41,456 nt of DNA, taken from assembly GCA_017631855.1 (NCBI GenBank), contig JAGBSP010000048.1, positions 1-41,456 on the forward strand, written 5' to 3'. The notes under the pieces are model-generated. The model was not told the origin of the DNA. It saw only the letters and a list, made by a program, of their open reading frames with translations, and did no database searches. Below are positions 30,512-38,769 of the stretch, in pieces (within the stretch, counting starts at the first letter, position 1; every line of letters begins with the position of its first letter). This DNA comes from Clostridia bacterium (GTDB lineage Bacteria; Bacillota; Clostridia; Oscillospirales; CAG-272). The translations under genes and the position numbers were made by a program.

Positions 30512-31843
30512 TTATACGTGACGCTCTTTCCTGTTTTTTAAACGAGGAAGGAGCTCTTTGCGAATGACCGAGGCTTCTTCGATGACGAGCATCGCAATGA
30601 CAATGATTGCGTGAGGAACGAAACACTGGGTCAAAAGGAAACAACAGGAATAAAGGAAGAGGAAAAGCACGGTATAGAGTGTTTTTCTTCGTTCCGAAAT
30701 CTCATCCACGCTCTTGATAAATTCCATCAAGGGAAGGAAGGTGAATACCAAAACGTAGAAATAGGAAACGGTGGGGATCAGAATAATGATTCCTGCTGCG
30801 ATCATCGAACGGGAGAGGGTGGATTTCGTAAAGATTGCCGTGACCACTGCCATAGCAAACGTGAACAGAAGCAGACAAAGAGAGAACACCGCAAAGAAGG
30901 TGCTGTTTGCTAATGTGGGGGAGATCAGATAAAAAGTTTTATAGATCAAAGAAGAAAGCGAAAGGTTGCGTAGAGAGAGCAGACGTTCACCGTTGAACAT
31001 AAATCCGCCGAGGTTGTCAAGGAAAGGATTCATTCCGTCAATTCCAGTACGGAAGAGCTGGAAGGAAAGAAAGAAGAGGACGAAGAAATAAACGGCAACT
31101 CTCGTCGCGGCGAAAAATTTCTTCTGCTTGAGCAAGAAGACACCCAAGAAGAGAGGATAAAGCTTAATGCATCCCGCGAGCACAAGACAGAGGTAGCCGA
31201 TCTCGCGTACCCAGGCTTTCGGATGATCGTAAAGCAATAAGAAGAGCAGGGAGAAGATTAGGGCAAAATAGATGGTGTTTCCTCGCATAATGGCGTAAAC
31301 GCAAGGTGCGGAAAACATCAAAAGCGCTCCGGCTTTGAGAGAAGAAATCGCATCCAAGTGATATTTTTTTGTAATGATCAACCAAAGAGCAGCGATCGAA
31401 AGGACGAAAAACAAAACGATAGCAATCCAGAATTCGGGGTGCAGAATGACGCGCGCGGTGAGCTCGTCCAGAGTCAGCTGCATGCCGGAATATGCAGAAA
31501 ATACACCTCGGCAGATCCACGCAAACGGATAGAGAACAACCACGGCAATCGGTGGGTAGGAAGTACCGTTCGTCAGGTAAGGGCTTTGTTTGAGAGAGGC
31601 ATTCATAATTTCCACAAAATCTGAGAAAATGCTGAGCAGCCAATCAAAGCGGTCGCTACCCATCGAGAGGGCGGCAAAGGCATAGATATAATATAAAATG
31701 ATGCCAAGCATCGAGGCGACGGTAATCGCCGCCACGGTATAGCAGAGAAGATTTAATAATTTATTTTGTTTCGAGGACAGAGGCATGGCGCTAGCAAAAA
31801 GAAAATTCTTCTTTTTAGGCTTGCCGTTTACATCCAAGGTCAT
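30512..31843 (-). CDS. GT87/DUF2029-like membrane glycosyltransferase
   Basis: The 443-aa integral membrane protein has about ten hydrophobic segments. It shows the DUF2029 pattern: an acidic loop after the first helix (LSMGSDRFDWLLSIFSDFVE), YPPIAVVVLYPFAW, MRGNTIYFALIFSLLFLLLYD, LVLAGCIKLYPLFLGVFLLKQKKF, and LLSLRNLSLSSLIYK late. Family members are polyprenyl-phosphate-mannose-dependent transferases; the sugar and acceptor are unknown here. AAAGGAC precedes the ATG. It leads the cluster from a perfect promoter at 31906-31934. Confidence 0.8.
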   Translation of the reverse strand: MTLDVNGKPKKKNFLFASAMPLSSKQNKLLNLLCYTVAAITVASMLGIILYYIYAFAALSMGSDRFDWLLSIFSDFVEIMNASLKQSPYLTNGTSYPPIAVVVLYPFAWICRGVFSAYSGMQLTLDELTARVILHPEFWIAIVLFFVLSIAALWLIITKKYHLDAISSLKAGALLMFSAPCVYAIMRGNTIYFALIFSLLFLLLYDHPKAWVREIGYLCLVLAGCIKLYPLFLGVFLLKQKKFFAATRVAVYFFVLFFLSFQLFRTGIDGMNPFLDNLGGFMFNGERLLSLRNLSLSSLIYKTFYLISPTLANSTFFAVFSLCLLLFTFAMAVVTAIFTKSTLSRSMIAAGIIILIPTVSYFYVLVFTFLPLMEFIKSVDEISERRKTLYTVLFLFLYSCCFLLTQCFVPHAIIVIAMLVIEEASVIRKELLPRLKNRKERHV

Positions 31844-31905
31844 GATGAAGTCCTTTCTAGCGTTTTATTTTAATCGAAATTATAATATAAAATATAATTA
31901 TAATA

Positions 31906-31934
31906 ATTATATCATAAGTGGAGTTTTTTGTCAA
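31906..31934 (-). promoter_or_regulatory. Promoter of the GT87-MocR-LRR cluster
   Basis: Minus strand TTGACA (31934-31929), 17-bp spacer and TATAAT (31911-31906) with TG-A before the -10, all perfect. Confidence 0.85.
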
Positions 31935-31966
31935 CTATTCAAAAAATAAAAAAGAGGAAAAAGGAC

Positions 31967-31995
31967 TTGCATTATGCGACAAAAAATGATATAAT
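31967..31995 (+). promoter_or_regulatory. rsmE promoter
   Basis: TTGCAT (31967-31972), 17-bp spacer and TATAAT (31990-31995) with TG at 31987-31988. It is divergent from the promoter at 31906-31934, in a 90-bp bidirectional region. Confidence 0.68.
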
Positions 31996-32038
31996 AAGTT
32001 CGTAAATTTTGAGAAAAAACATCATTCGGGAGCACACT

Positions 32039-32797
32039 ATGCCAAGATTTTTTGTACAGCGTGAGCAGGTAATCGAGAACACCGTCCATCTTTATGGAGA
32101 GGATGCGCACCATATTGCAAGATCCTTGAGAATGGCAGTCGGGGATGAGTTGATCGTTTGCGATATGCAGGGAATGGAATATGAGGGACGTATCGAAGCC
32201 TTTGTGGAGGACCGAGAGGTGGTCGTTCGTGTGGAGCGGATACAACAATCGGAACGAGAGCCGAGCTGTCGGATTACTGTCTTTCAAGCACTTCCCAAGG
32301 GGGATAAGCTCGATACCGTCATTCAAAAGGCGGTGGAGTGTGGCGCTAGCGAGATCGTTCCGTTTGAGAGCGAACGATGTGTTGTGCGGATGAAGCAGGA
32401 GGCTGAAGCAAGAAAGACCGAACGCAGACAACGGATTGCGGCGGAGGCGGCAAAGCAGAGCGGACGAAGTGTGATCCCGCAGGTATTGCCGACTATGTCG
32501 TTTGATGAAATGCTGTCGTGTGCGGCGGAGTGTGACCTGAAGCTCTTTTGCTATGAAGGGGACGGCACTGAGCTGCTTGGAAGAGTGTTGCGTGAGGAGC
32601 GGGAAACGCTCCTGAAGACCTCGGCAACGGTGGCGGTCGTGATTGGCAGTGAGGGCGGCTTTTCCTTGGATGAGGTGGCAAAAGCCAAAGAGCACGGATT
32701 GCGGGCAATTGGGCTTGGAAAGCGTATTTTGAGGACTGAAACGGCGTCTGGATTCGTGCTTTCCTGCCTAGTGTACGTGACCGAACTTGACGGTTGA
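32039..32797 (+). CDS. rsmE: 16S rRNA (uracil-1498-N3)-methyltransferase
   Basis: The 252-aa SPOUT-class enzyme methylates U1498 near the decoding centre. It has the N-terminal PUA-like part (MPRFFVQREQ, EDAHHIARSLRMAVGD), the QALPKGDKLDTVIQKAVECG core and the SAM-binding knot VVIGSEGGFSLDEV, GLGKRILRTETA. The usual GPEGG is GSEGG here. GGGAG precedes ATG 32039; an in-frame TTG further up has no ribosome binding site. Confidence 0.93.
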   Translation: MPRFFVQREQVIENTVHLYGEDAHHIARSLRMAVGDELIVCDMQGMEYEGRIEAFVEDREVVVRVERIQQSEREPSCRITVFQALPKGDKLDTVIQKAVECGASEIVPFESERCVVRMKQEAEARKTERRQRIAAEAAKQSGRSVIPQVLPTMSFDEMLSCAAECDLKLFCYEGDGTELLGRVLREERETLLKTSATVAVVIGSEGGFSLDEVAKAKEHGLRAIGLGKRILRTETASGFVLSCLVYVTELDG

Positions 32798-32884
32798 GTA
32801 AAATAACGAAAAGATTTTTTTGACTTCTTGGATAATTTCAATACAAAAAAATGTAAAAAATTATTAAAAATTATTAAAAACCTA

Positions 32885-32913
32885 TTGAAAAATCACAAAA
32901 AATAGTGTAGAAT
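32885..32913 (+). promoter_or_regulatory. Promoter of the PucR/CdaR-type regulator
   Basis: TTGAAA (32885-32890), 17-bp spacer and TAGAAT (32908-32913), in AT-rich DNA. Confidence 0.6.
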
Positions 32914-32968
32914 ATAGGGTAGTATATACAATTTCTTTGAAAAAAGTTTTTTGCGAGGTTTGTGAACT

Positions 32969-34054
32969 ATGTCTAACAGATTGTTTCAAGGCGTAATTTA
33001 TCAGATGAAGGATGCGTTTGACCGCGTCATCGGTGTGATCGACGAAAACGGCGTCGTGATCTCCTGTTCGGATTTGGGAAAGATGGGCGACGTTCGTCAG
33101 GGTGTTCGTGAGGAGCTTTCTTTTTCGACCGAATTTATGTCGGTAGACGGATATACCTACCGCTATATGGGTGTCGGTCAAAAGAGTGAATACATCGTTT
33201 TCGTAGAAGGCGAAGATAAGATGGCAGAGAAGATGTCCAAGCTCCTGGCGATTTCTCTTGGCAACATCAAGAGCCTTTACGATGAAAAATATGACAAGGG
33301 TTCGTTTATTAAGAATATCATCCTTGATAATATTCTGCCCAGTGATATTTACATTAAATCGAAAGAATTGCATTTCAATACCGAGGAACTTCGCGTTGTC
33401 TTCCTGATCAAATTCTTCGGTAAGACCGACATGATGCCTTTTGAAATGCTTCAGAATATGTTCCCCGATAAGTCGAAGGACTATGTTATCAGTGTCGGCG
33501 AACACGATATCGTTCTTGTCAAGGAGCTTAAGCCGGGTACCGAGATGAGGGAGATCGAAAAACTCGCAATCAATATTGCGGACACACTTTCGACCGAATT
33601 CTACACGAAGGTTGTGATTGGCATTTCTACGATCGTCGACAATATCAAGGATCTTGCGAAGGCATATCAGGAAGCACAGGTCGCTCTTGAAGTCGGCAAG
33701 GTATTTGAAACCGAAAAAAATATCATCAGTTACGAAAATCTCGGTATTGGCAGACTGATTTATCAGCTTCCCACGACGCTTTGCGAGATGTTCTTGCAGG
33801 AGGTCTTTAAGAAGGGAAGTCTGGAAACGCTTGACAGAGAAACCTTGATGACCATTCAGTGCTTCTTTGAAAACAACCTCAACGTTTCCGAAACCTCGAG
33901 AAAGCTGTTTGTACATAGAAACACTTTGGTTTACCGCTTGGAGAAAATCCGCAAGCTGACGGGTTTGGATCTGCGTGAATTTGAGCACGCGATTACCTTC
34001 AAAGTTGCGCTCATGGTTAGAAAATATCTTGACTCCAAGCCTGTTAAGTTTTAA
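32969..34054 (+). CDS. PucR/CdaR-type helix-turn-helix regulator
   Basis: The 361-aa protein has an N-terminal sensor-like part (VIGVIDENGVVISCSDLGKM), a GGDEF-like middle (VVIGISTIVDNIKDLAKAYQ) and the C-terminal PucR-type HTH (NLNVSETSRKLFVHRNTLVY, YRLEKIRKLTGLDLREFEHA). This layout is shared with CdaR-like regulators of sugar-acid or purine catabolism, but no target genes lie beside it. The start is taken at ATG 32969, with GCGAGGTTTG as a weak ribosome binding site. A terminator follows at 34064. Confidence 0.87.
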   Translation: MSNRLFQGVIYQMKDAFDRVIGVIDENGVVISCSDLGKMGDVRQGVREELSFSTEFMSVDGYTYRYMGVGQKSEYIVFVEGEDKMAEKMSKLLAISLGNIKSLYDEKYDKGSFIKNIILDNILPSDIYIKSKELHFNTEELRVVFLIKFFGKTDMMPFEMLQNMFPDKSKDYVISVGEHDIVLVKELKPGTEMREIEKLAINIADTLSTEFYTKVVIGISTIVDNIKDLAKAYQEAQVALEVGKVFETEKNIISYENLGIGRLIYQLPTTLCEMFLQEVFKKGSLETLDRETLMTIQCFFENNLNVSETSRKLFVHRNTLVYRLEKIRKLTGLDLREFEHAITFKVALMVRKYLDSKPVKF

Positions 34055-34063
34055 TGAATGATT

Positions 34064-34099
34064 GCGGAATACTCCGCCACAGCGGAGTATTTCGCTTTT
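34064..34099 (+). terminator. Terminator after the PucR/CdaR-type gene
   Basis: A 14-bp stem (34064-34077 with 34082-34095, one wobble), CACA loop and four Ts. Confidence 0.82.
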
Positions 34100-34206
34100 C
34101 GATGTCCAAAAGGGATTATAAGGGCATAAGAAGAAAACGGCGGGCATAAGCTCGTATGACTTTGGATTTTTTTGAAAAGCAGAAAAAACAAAGGGGAAAT
34201 TTTTTA

Positions 34207-35637
34207 GTGTCAGAAGAATTGAAAAACGAAAATGAAGAGTTGACAGAAGCTTCTTCGCAAAAGAATGACGAAGAAACAATCAGCGCGCTCTTTGAAAATC
34301 AAGAAACCGAGGTTCCCAAAAAGGAACGGAAAATTTCGCTTCATACGGCGATTTTTGCGGGAATTGCCGTCGTTTTGGCGGCGGTGATGCTGACGTACAC
34401 TTGCCTTAGTGGGATTTATTATCAGCGCTTGGCGAAAATACAGACTTCTCAGTCCGTAACGGGCGATGACAAATATTATCCGTTTGAACTCTTTGATCAG
34501 ATCTTTTCTCAGCTGAGCTTTGCTGAGCTTGATGAACAAGAAATGATGGAGGCGGCGCTCAAGGCATACGTTGCGGCGACGGGAGATGTCTACGCTGCAT
34601 ATTACACCGCAGAGGAGTATGCTGCGATGATGGCGAGCTCTGAGGGAAAGACGCAGGGCATAGGAATCAATATTGCTTATAATACGATTGAATATGACGG
34701 AAAAGTGCAGGACGTGGTGCAGATTATTCACGTAACGCAAGGTTCACCTGCCGCAGAAGCAGGACTTTTGGCGGGCGACGTAATCTATGCGATCGGTGAA
34801 AACGGAGCTGACGGCACGGTGGATGCGTTGGGATACAGTACTGCCATTCAAAAGCTTCAGGGAGAAGCGGGAACGAAAGCTTCCTTTACAATTCTTCGTA
34901 AAGAGAACGGTTTGTGGAGTGAGCCGATTTCTAAAAGTGTTCTTCGCAGAGAATTCACTTCGGATTCGGTTTACGGAACAATCTCGTCTTCGGGAAAGGT
35001 TGGTATCGTTCGAATCGTTGGATTTGACCTGACCACGCCCAAGCAATTTTCCAATGAAATTGACCGTTTGAAAGCAGCGGGATGCGAGAGCTTTGTTTTT
35101 GATCTTCGCGAAAATCCCGGGGGAAACTTGCAATCCATTGAGGCGATTTTGAGCTATTTCCTTTCCGAAGGGGACACATTGATTCGCACGGTGGATAAGG
35201 CAGGAAATGAGGAAGTGTCCACGGTTAAAGTGGTGAACTATTCCGGAAATATGAAGGATTGCAGTGTTTCTGAGTCGGATATCGGAAAGTACAAGGATTT
35301 GAAATCGGTTGTGCTTTGTAATGGCGCTACTGCCAGTGCGGCAGAGCTCTTTACGGCGACCTTCCGTGATTATGAGCTTGGCGAGATCGTTGGAACAAAG
35401 ACCTTTGGCAAGGGCAGTATGCAGAATATTCTTTCGCTGTCGGGATACGGTTATTCCGGGGCGTTAAAGCTGACGGTAGCGATGTATTTTTCTGCCAAGG
35501 ATACCGAAGGATACAACGGCGTTGGAATTTCTCCCGATCACACCGTAGAACTCGAGGGAGAGAAAAGTTTTTATGTCCGTGAGGAAGCAGAGGATGATCA
35601 GTTGGTCTTTGCGCTCGGACTTCTTGAAAATGATTAA
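34207..35637 (+). CDS. S41-family C-terminal processing peptidase with PDZ domain
   Basis: A membrane-anchored serine protease of the CtpA type. The GTG at 34207 has AAGGGG 10 nt upstream; ATG 34156 in the same frame is the alternative. From the GTG, an acidic cytosolic tail is followed by one membrane helix (about 45-67). A PDZ domain holds IIHVTQGSPAAEAGLLAGDV, and the S41 domain holds FVFDLRENPGGNLQSIE. The catalytic Ser is in GATASAAEL (S377) and the Lys in TKTFGKGSMQ (K402). Acting outside the membrane, it trims or degrades substrate proteins. Confidence 0.9.
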   Translation: MSEELKNENEELTEASSQKNDEETISALFENQETEVPKKERKISLHTAIFAGIAVVLAAVMLTYTCLSGIYYQRLAKIQTSQSVTGDDKYYPFELFDQIFSQLSFAELDEQEMMEAALKAYVAATGDVYAAYYTAEEYAAMMASSEGKTQGIGINIAYNTIEYDGKVQDVVQIIHVTQGSPAAEAGLLAGDVIYAIGENGADGTVDALGYSTAIQKLQGEAGTKASFTILRKENGLWSEPISKSVLRREFTSDSVYGTISSSGKVGIVRIVGFDLTTPKQFSNEIDRLKAAGCESFVFDLRENPGGNLQSIEAILSYFLSEGDTLIRTVDKAGNEEVSTVKVVNYSGNMKDCSVSESDIGKYKDLKSVVLCNGATASAAELFTATFRDYELGEIVGTKTFGKGSMQNILSLSGYGYSGALKLTVAMYFSAKDTEGYNGVGISPDHTVELEGEKSFYVREEAEDDQLVFALGLLEND

Positions 35638-35669
35638 AATTTAATTTTATAATATGAAGGAGAAACACT

Positions 35670-36140
35670 ATGGCTACAATTTTGAAATATACGCAGGAAG
35701 GTTTTGAGAAGCTGAAGGCAGAGTACGAGTTCAGAACCAAGGAAGAAAGAGAACGCATTAAGGTGGCGATTGCCGAGGCGAGATCTTTTGGTGACCTTTC
35801 CGAGAACGCGGAATATGACGAGGCAAGAAACGAGCAGGCGAAGAATGAGGCGAGAATTAAGGAGCTGGACGATATGATTCAGCACGCCGTTGTTATTGAC
35901 GATTCGCAAATGGATGCAGAGATCGTCGGTCTCGGCTCGAGCGTTAAGGTAGAGCGCAACGGTGTCACGGTAGAATACAAGATCGTCGGTTCGAACGAGG
36001 CAGATCCGTTTGATAACAAGATCTCGGATATGTCACCCGTTGGCAGAGCTCTGATTGGTGCGAAAAAGGGAGATGTTGTTTCTCTTGATGTTCCTTCGGG
36101 AAGCGTCAATCTGAAAGTATTGGACGTTTATAAGGCGTAA
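35670..36140 (+). CDS. greA: Transcription elongation factor GreA
   Basis: The 156-aa protein rescues backtracked RNA polymerase by stimulating transcript cleavage. The N-terminal coiled coil (KLKAEYEFRTKEERERIKVA) has the tip motif GDLSENAEYDEARNEQ with the acidic residues that hold Mg2+ in the polymerase channel. The C-terminal domain (SPVGRALIGAKKGDVVSLDV) is FKBP-like. AAGGAGA at 35657-35663 sets the start. Confidence 0.97.
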   Translation: MATILKYTQEGFEKLKAEYEFRTKEERERIKVAIAEARSFGDLSENAEYDEARNEQAKNEARIKELDDMIQHAVVIDDSQMDAEIVGLGSSVKVERNGVTVEYKIVGSNEADPFDNKISDMSPVGRALIGAKKGDVVSLDVPSGSVNLKVLDVYKA

Positions 36141-36161
36141 GACCTACTGAAACAGTATTTT

Positions 36162-36192
36162 GGGATTGTCGCAGAATCTTTGCGGCAATCCC
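36162..36192 (+). other. Stem-loop after greA
   Basis: GGGATTGTCGCA pairs with TGCGGCAATCCC (one wobble) around a 7-nt loop. Only CATCTTTG follows, so termination is partial at best. Confidence 0.6.
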
Positions 36193-36220
36193 CATCTTTG
36201 AATAAAGGAGTTTTCCATCC

Positions 36221-36949
36221 GTGAATGAAGAAAAAAGAACCGAGTGCGACATTGTCGTACAGGGTAAATTTGCAAAATGGTTTGATAATTTTTGGTATCA
36301 TTATAAATGGGTAACCATCGGTATTGTGGCGGCAGTAATCATTCTTTTGGTCTGCATCGTGCAATCCTGTTCCAAGGAAGATCGGGATATTATGATCGTT
36401 TATGCAGGACCAAACACGCTTTCTGTTTCCGAGCAGGAACAGTTAGGACGACTGATGAGTGTTCTTTTGCCCAGTGATTTGGACGGCAATGGCGAAAGCG
36501 TAGCACATCTGAATACATATCAAATTTATTCCGAGGAGCAGATTCGTGCGATTGAAGCGCAAACCGATTCGGACGGAAAGCCGCTGACGATAGACAGAAG
36601 TCGCAATACGAGTAATTATAAGGCGTACACCGATTATTTTCAGCTGGGAGAAAGTTCGGTTTGCTTGTTAGATCCGTGGCTGTACGAAAAAATGCTAGAG
36701 GAAGAGATGTTGCGCCCGCTTTCGGACGTTCTTTCGGAAACACCGCAAGGTGCGTTGGATGAATGTGGCGTTCGCTTGGGCGATACCGAGCTTTATGAAG
36801 AGTATGATTTGTTGAAGGTATTGCCCGAAGATACGGTTATTTGCTTGCTTCGTCCGTATTTTCTCGGTCGAAGCAGCGACGAGAAATTATATCAGTTTGA
36901 GGTAGATACGTTTTGTTCGATCGTAACGTATACGAAAGAGGGCGAATGA
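36221..36949 (+). CDS. Membrane-anchored protein of unknown function
   Basis: The 242-aa protein is read from GTG 36221 with AAAGGAG at 36204-36210. A short cytosolic part (FAKWFDNFWYHYKWVTIG) is followed by one membrane helix at about residues 30-50, ending LLVCIVQSC. The extracytoplasmic domain of about 190 residues contains HLNTYQIYSEEQ, SSVCLLDPWLYEKMLEEEML and a mixed acidic surface. No enzyme motif was recognised. It overlaps the EamA gene by 4 bp (ATGA). Confidence 0.78.
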   Translation: MNEEKRTECDIVVQGKFAKWFDNFWYHYKWVTIGIVAAVIILLVCIVQSCSKEDRDIMIVYAGPNTLSVSEQEQLGRLMSVLLPSDLDGNGESVAHLNTYQIYSEEQIRAIEAQTDSDGKPLTIDRSRNTSNYKAYTDYFQLGESSVCLLDPWLYEKMLEEEMLRPLSDVLSETPQGALDECGVRLGDTELYEEYDLLKVLPEDTVICLLRPYFLGRSSDEKLYQFEVDTFCSIVTYTKEGE

Positions 36950-37845
36950 AAAAGACAAATATCTGGACCAACGGGCTCTTGCTTTTGACCGCAATGATTT
37001 GGGGCTTTGCCTTTGTGGCACAGGTCGACGGCATCAATTACGTGGGACCCTTGACCTTAAACGGCGTTCGCTTTTCTGTGGGTGTGCTTTCCTTGCTTCC
37101 CGTCGTTTTGATTTTTGAAAAAGGACGTGTTGGAAGTGCGGAGCGCAAAAAAACGGTGCTGGCATCGCTGTTGGCGGGAACGGTACTGTTTTGTGCCTCC
37201 AGCTTGCAACAGATCGGTATCGTTTATACGAGAAGCGCAGGCGTTGCCGGTTTTATTACTGGGCTTTATATCGTACTGATTCCAATCGCTTGCTTTCTTT
37301 TGTTTCGCCATAAAACGGGAGTGCAGATCTGGATAGGAGCAGTGTTGGCTTTAATCGGTTTGTTTTTACTGTGCTATAAAGTTGGCGAGGGCTTCCGCTT
37401 TGGCTTGGGAGAGCTGCTTTTGTTGCTTGGTTCCTTCTTTTGGACGGCTCATATGATCTTGGTGGATCGACTTGGAAAAACGCTTCGCTCTTTGCATTTT
37501 GCTTGGGGACAGTTTTTGGTGTGCGCGCTGTTGGGACTTTTGGCAATGTTTCTCTTTGAAGAGCCGACAGTATCGGGAATTTTGAACGCAAAGTGGCCCA
37601 TTCTGTATTGCGGTGTTCTTTCGGTGGGCGTTGCATATACGCTTCAAGTGATTGCGCAGAAAAGAGCAGATCCTACCTTTGCCGCCATTCTTCTTTCGAT
37701 GGAATCGGTATTCAGTGCAATTGGTGGTGCTGTTGTAGGGACCGACAATATTTCGAGCTTGGGATACGTCGGTTGCGGTTTGATTTTTGCAGGTGTTTTG
37801 ATCTCTCAGCTGCCTGAGCGAACCAAAAGACACACGAAGGAATGA
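36946..37845 (+). CDS. EamA/DMT-family transporter
   Basis: The 299-aa protein has ten predicted membrane helices in two EamA repeats. It starts LLLLTAMIWGFAFVAQ and has RFSVGVLSLLPVVL, SVGVAYTLQVIAQKRADPTF and AAILLSMESVFSAIGGAVVG in the second half. Family members export metabolites or amino acids; the substrate is unknown. The start at 36946 is the ATGA overlap with the preceding gene, rather than the more upstream in-frame start. Confidence 0.87.
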   Translation: MKKTNIWTNGLLLLTAMIWGFAFVAQVDGINYVGPLTLNGVRFSVGVLSLLPVVLIFEKGRVGSAERKKTVLASLLAGTVLFCASSLQQIGIVYTRSAGVAGFITGLYIVLIPIACFLLFRHKTGVQIWIGAVLALIGLFLLCYKVGEGFRFGLGELLLLLGSFFWTAHMILVDRLGKTLRSLHFAWGQFLVCALLGLLAMFLFEEPTVSGILNAKWPILYCGVLSVGVAYTLQVIAQKRADPTFAAILLSMESVFSAIGGAVVGTDNISSLGYVGCGLIFAGVLISQLPERTKRHTKE

Positions 37846-37886
37846 AGCCTGTTTGTTTGGCAAACAATAACATGGGAGGTGTGATT

Positions 37887-38003
37887 GTGCGCTGGACAGA
37901 ACGGAAAGAAAAAAGTAACGAAGCGTTTGCAGAGGGCTTTTTGGCAGGTCTTACCGTGATTGGTGGAATTGCAAGTATATTGCTTTTGATTTTTTGGCTA
38001 TAA
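37887..38003 (+). CDS. Small membrane protein, 38 aa
   Basis: A short gene between the EamA and rsuA genes. GGGAGG at 37874-37879 lies 7 nt before GTG 37887. The basic/acidic N-terminus (MRWTERKEKSNEAFAEGF) is followed by one helix of about 20 residues (LAGLTVIGGIASILLLIFWL). ATG 37842, overlapping the EamA stop, is an in-frame alternative with a poorly placed ribosome binding site. Its role is unknown; it may be an accessory peptide of the transporter or a small membrane regulator. Confidence 0.62.
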   Translation: MRWTERKEKSNEAFAEGFLAGLTVIGGIASILLLIFWL

Positions 38004-38024
38004 AGAGTGCGAAAGGAGAAGACG

Positions 38025-38750
38025 ATGAAAACGATGAGATTGGATAAATTTCTTGGCATCACGGGAATGTCTTCTCGTTCGGAAGCCAAAAAATTGATTC
38101 GTGCAGGCAGTGTTACGGTCAACGGATGCGTGGCATCGTCTGCGGAAGAGAAGATCGATCCCGAACAGGATGAGATCCTATTTTGCGGTAAAAAAGTGAT
38201 TTACCGCAAATATACTTATATTTTAATGAACAAACCCGAGGGGATCGTAAGTGCGACAGAGGACGGTCGGGATCGTACGGTGTTGGACCTTCTTCCTTCC
38301 GATATGCGAAAGACCGATCTTTTTCCGTGCGGACGCTTGGATAAAAACACCCTTGGACTGATGCTGATTACCGATAACGGGGAACTGGCGCATCGGTTGC
38401 TTGCGCCCAAAACTCACGTGGAAAAGGTGTATTATTTCCGAGCAAAGTTTCCGATTTCCGAGGAGGATGCCAAACGGTTTGAAAATGGCTTGATCTTGGA
38501 AGACGGATATGAAACAAAGCCCGCCAAAATTTTCTTGGAGCCATCGGGTGATGCGGGAACAATTACTTTGATTGAAGGAAAATATCATCAAATCAAGAGA
38601 ATGTTAGAAGCGATCGACAATAAGATCACATATCTCGAGCGAATTCGTTTTGGAAACTTGACGCTAGATACAACGCTTTCTCGCGGAGAGTGGAGATATT
38701 TGACACAAGAAGAGATTTCCGTGTTAGAGCAACACGGAAAAGAAAAATAA
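38025..38750 (+). CDS. rsuA: 16S rRNA pseudouridine synthase, RsuA/RluB type
   Basis: The 241-aa protein has an N-terminal S4 RNA-binding domain (MRLDKFLGITGMSSRSEAKK) and the catalytic motif GRLDKNTLGLMLITDNG with nucleophile D106. KYHQIKRMLEAI near the C-terminus is the family motif III. AAAGGAG at 38012-38018 sets ATG 38025. Its target is probably U516 of 16S rRNA, but the sequence cannot separate RsuA from RluB/RluE with certainty. Confidence 0.9.
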   Translation: MKTMRLDKFLGITGMSSRSEAKKLIRAGSVTVNGCVASSAEEKIDPEQDEILFCGKKVIYRKYTYILMNKPEGIVSATEDGRDRTVLDLLPSDMRKTDLFPCGRLDKNTLGLMLITDNGELAHRLLAPKTHVEKVYYFRAKFPISEEDAKRFENGLILEDGYETKPAKIFLEPSGDAGTITLIEGKYHQIKRMLEAIDNKITYLERIRFGNLTLDTTLSRGEWRYLTQEEISVLEQHGKEK

Positions 38751-38769
38751 ATTGATTTATGGAGAACTT

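Noticed and set aside
32882-34279. 465-aa minus-strand frame over the PucR/CdaR-type regulator
   Set aside because: Antisense shadow that also crosses a terminator; the plus-strand HTH protein is conserved.
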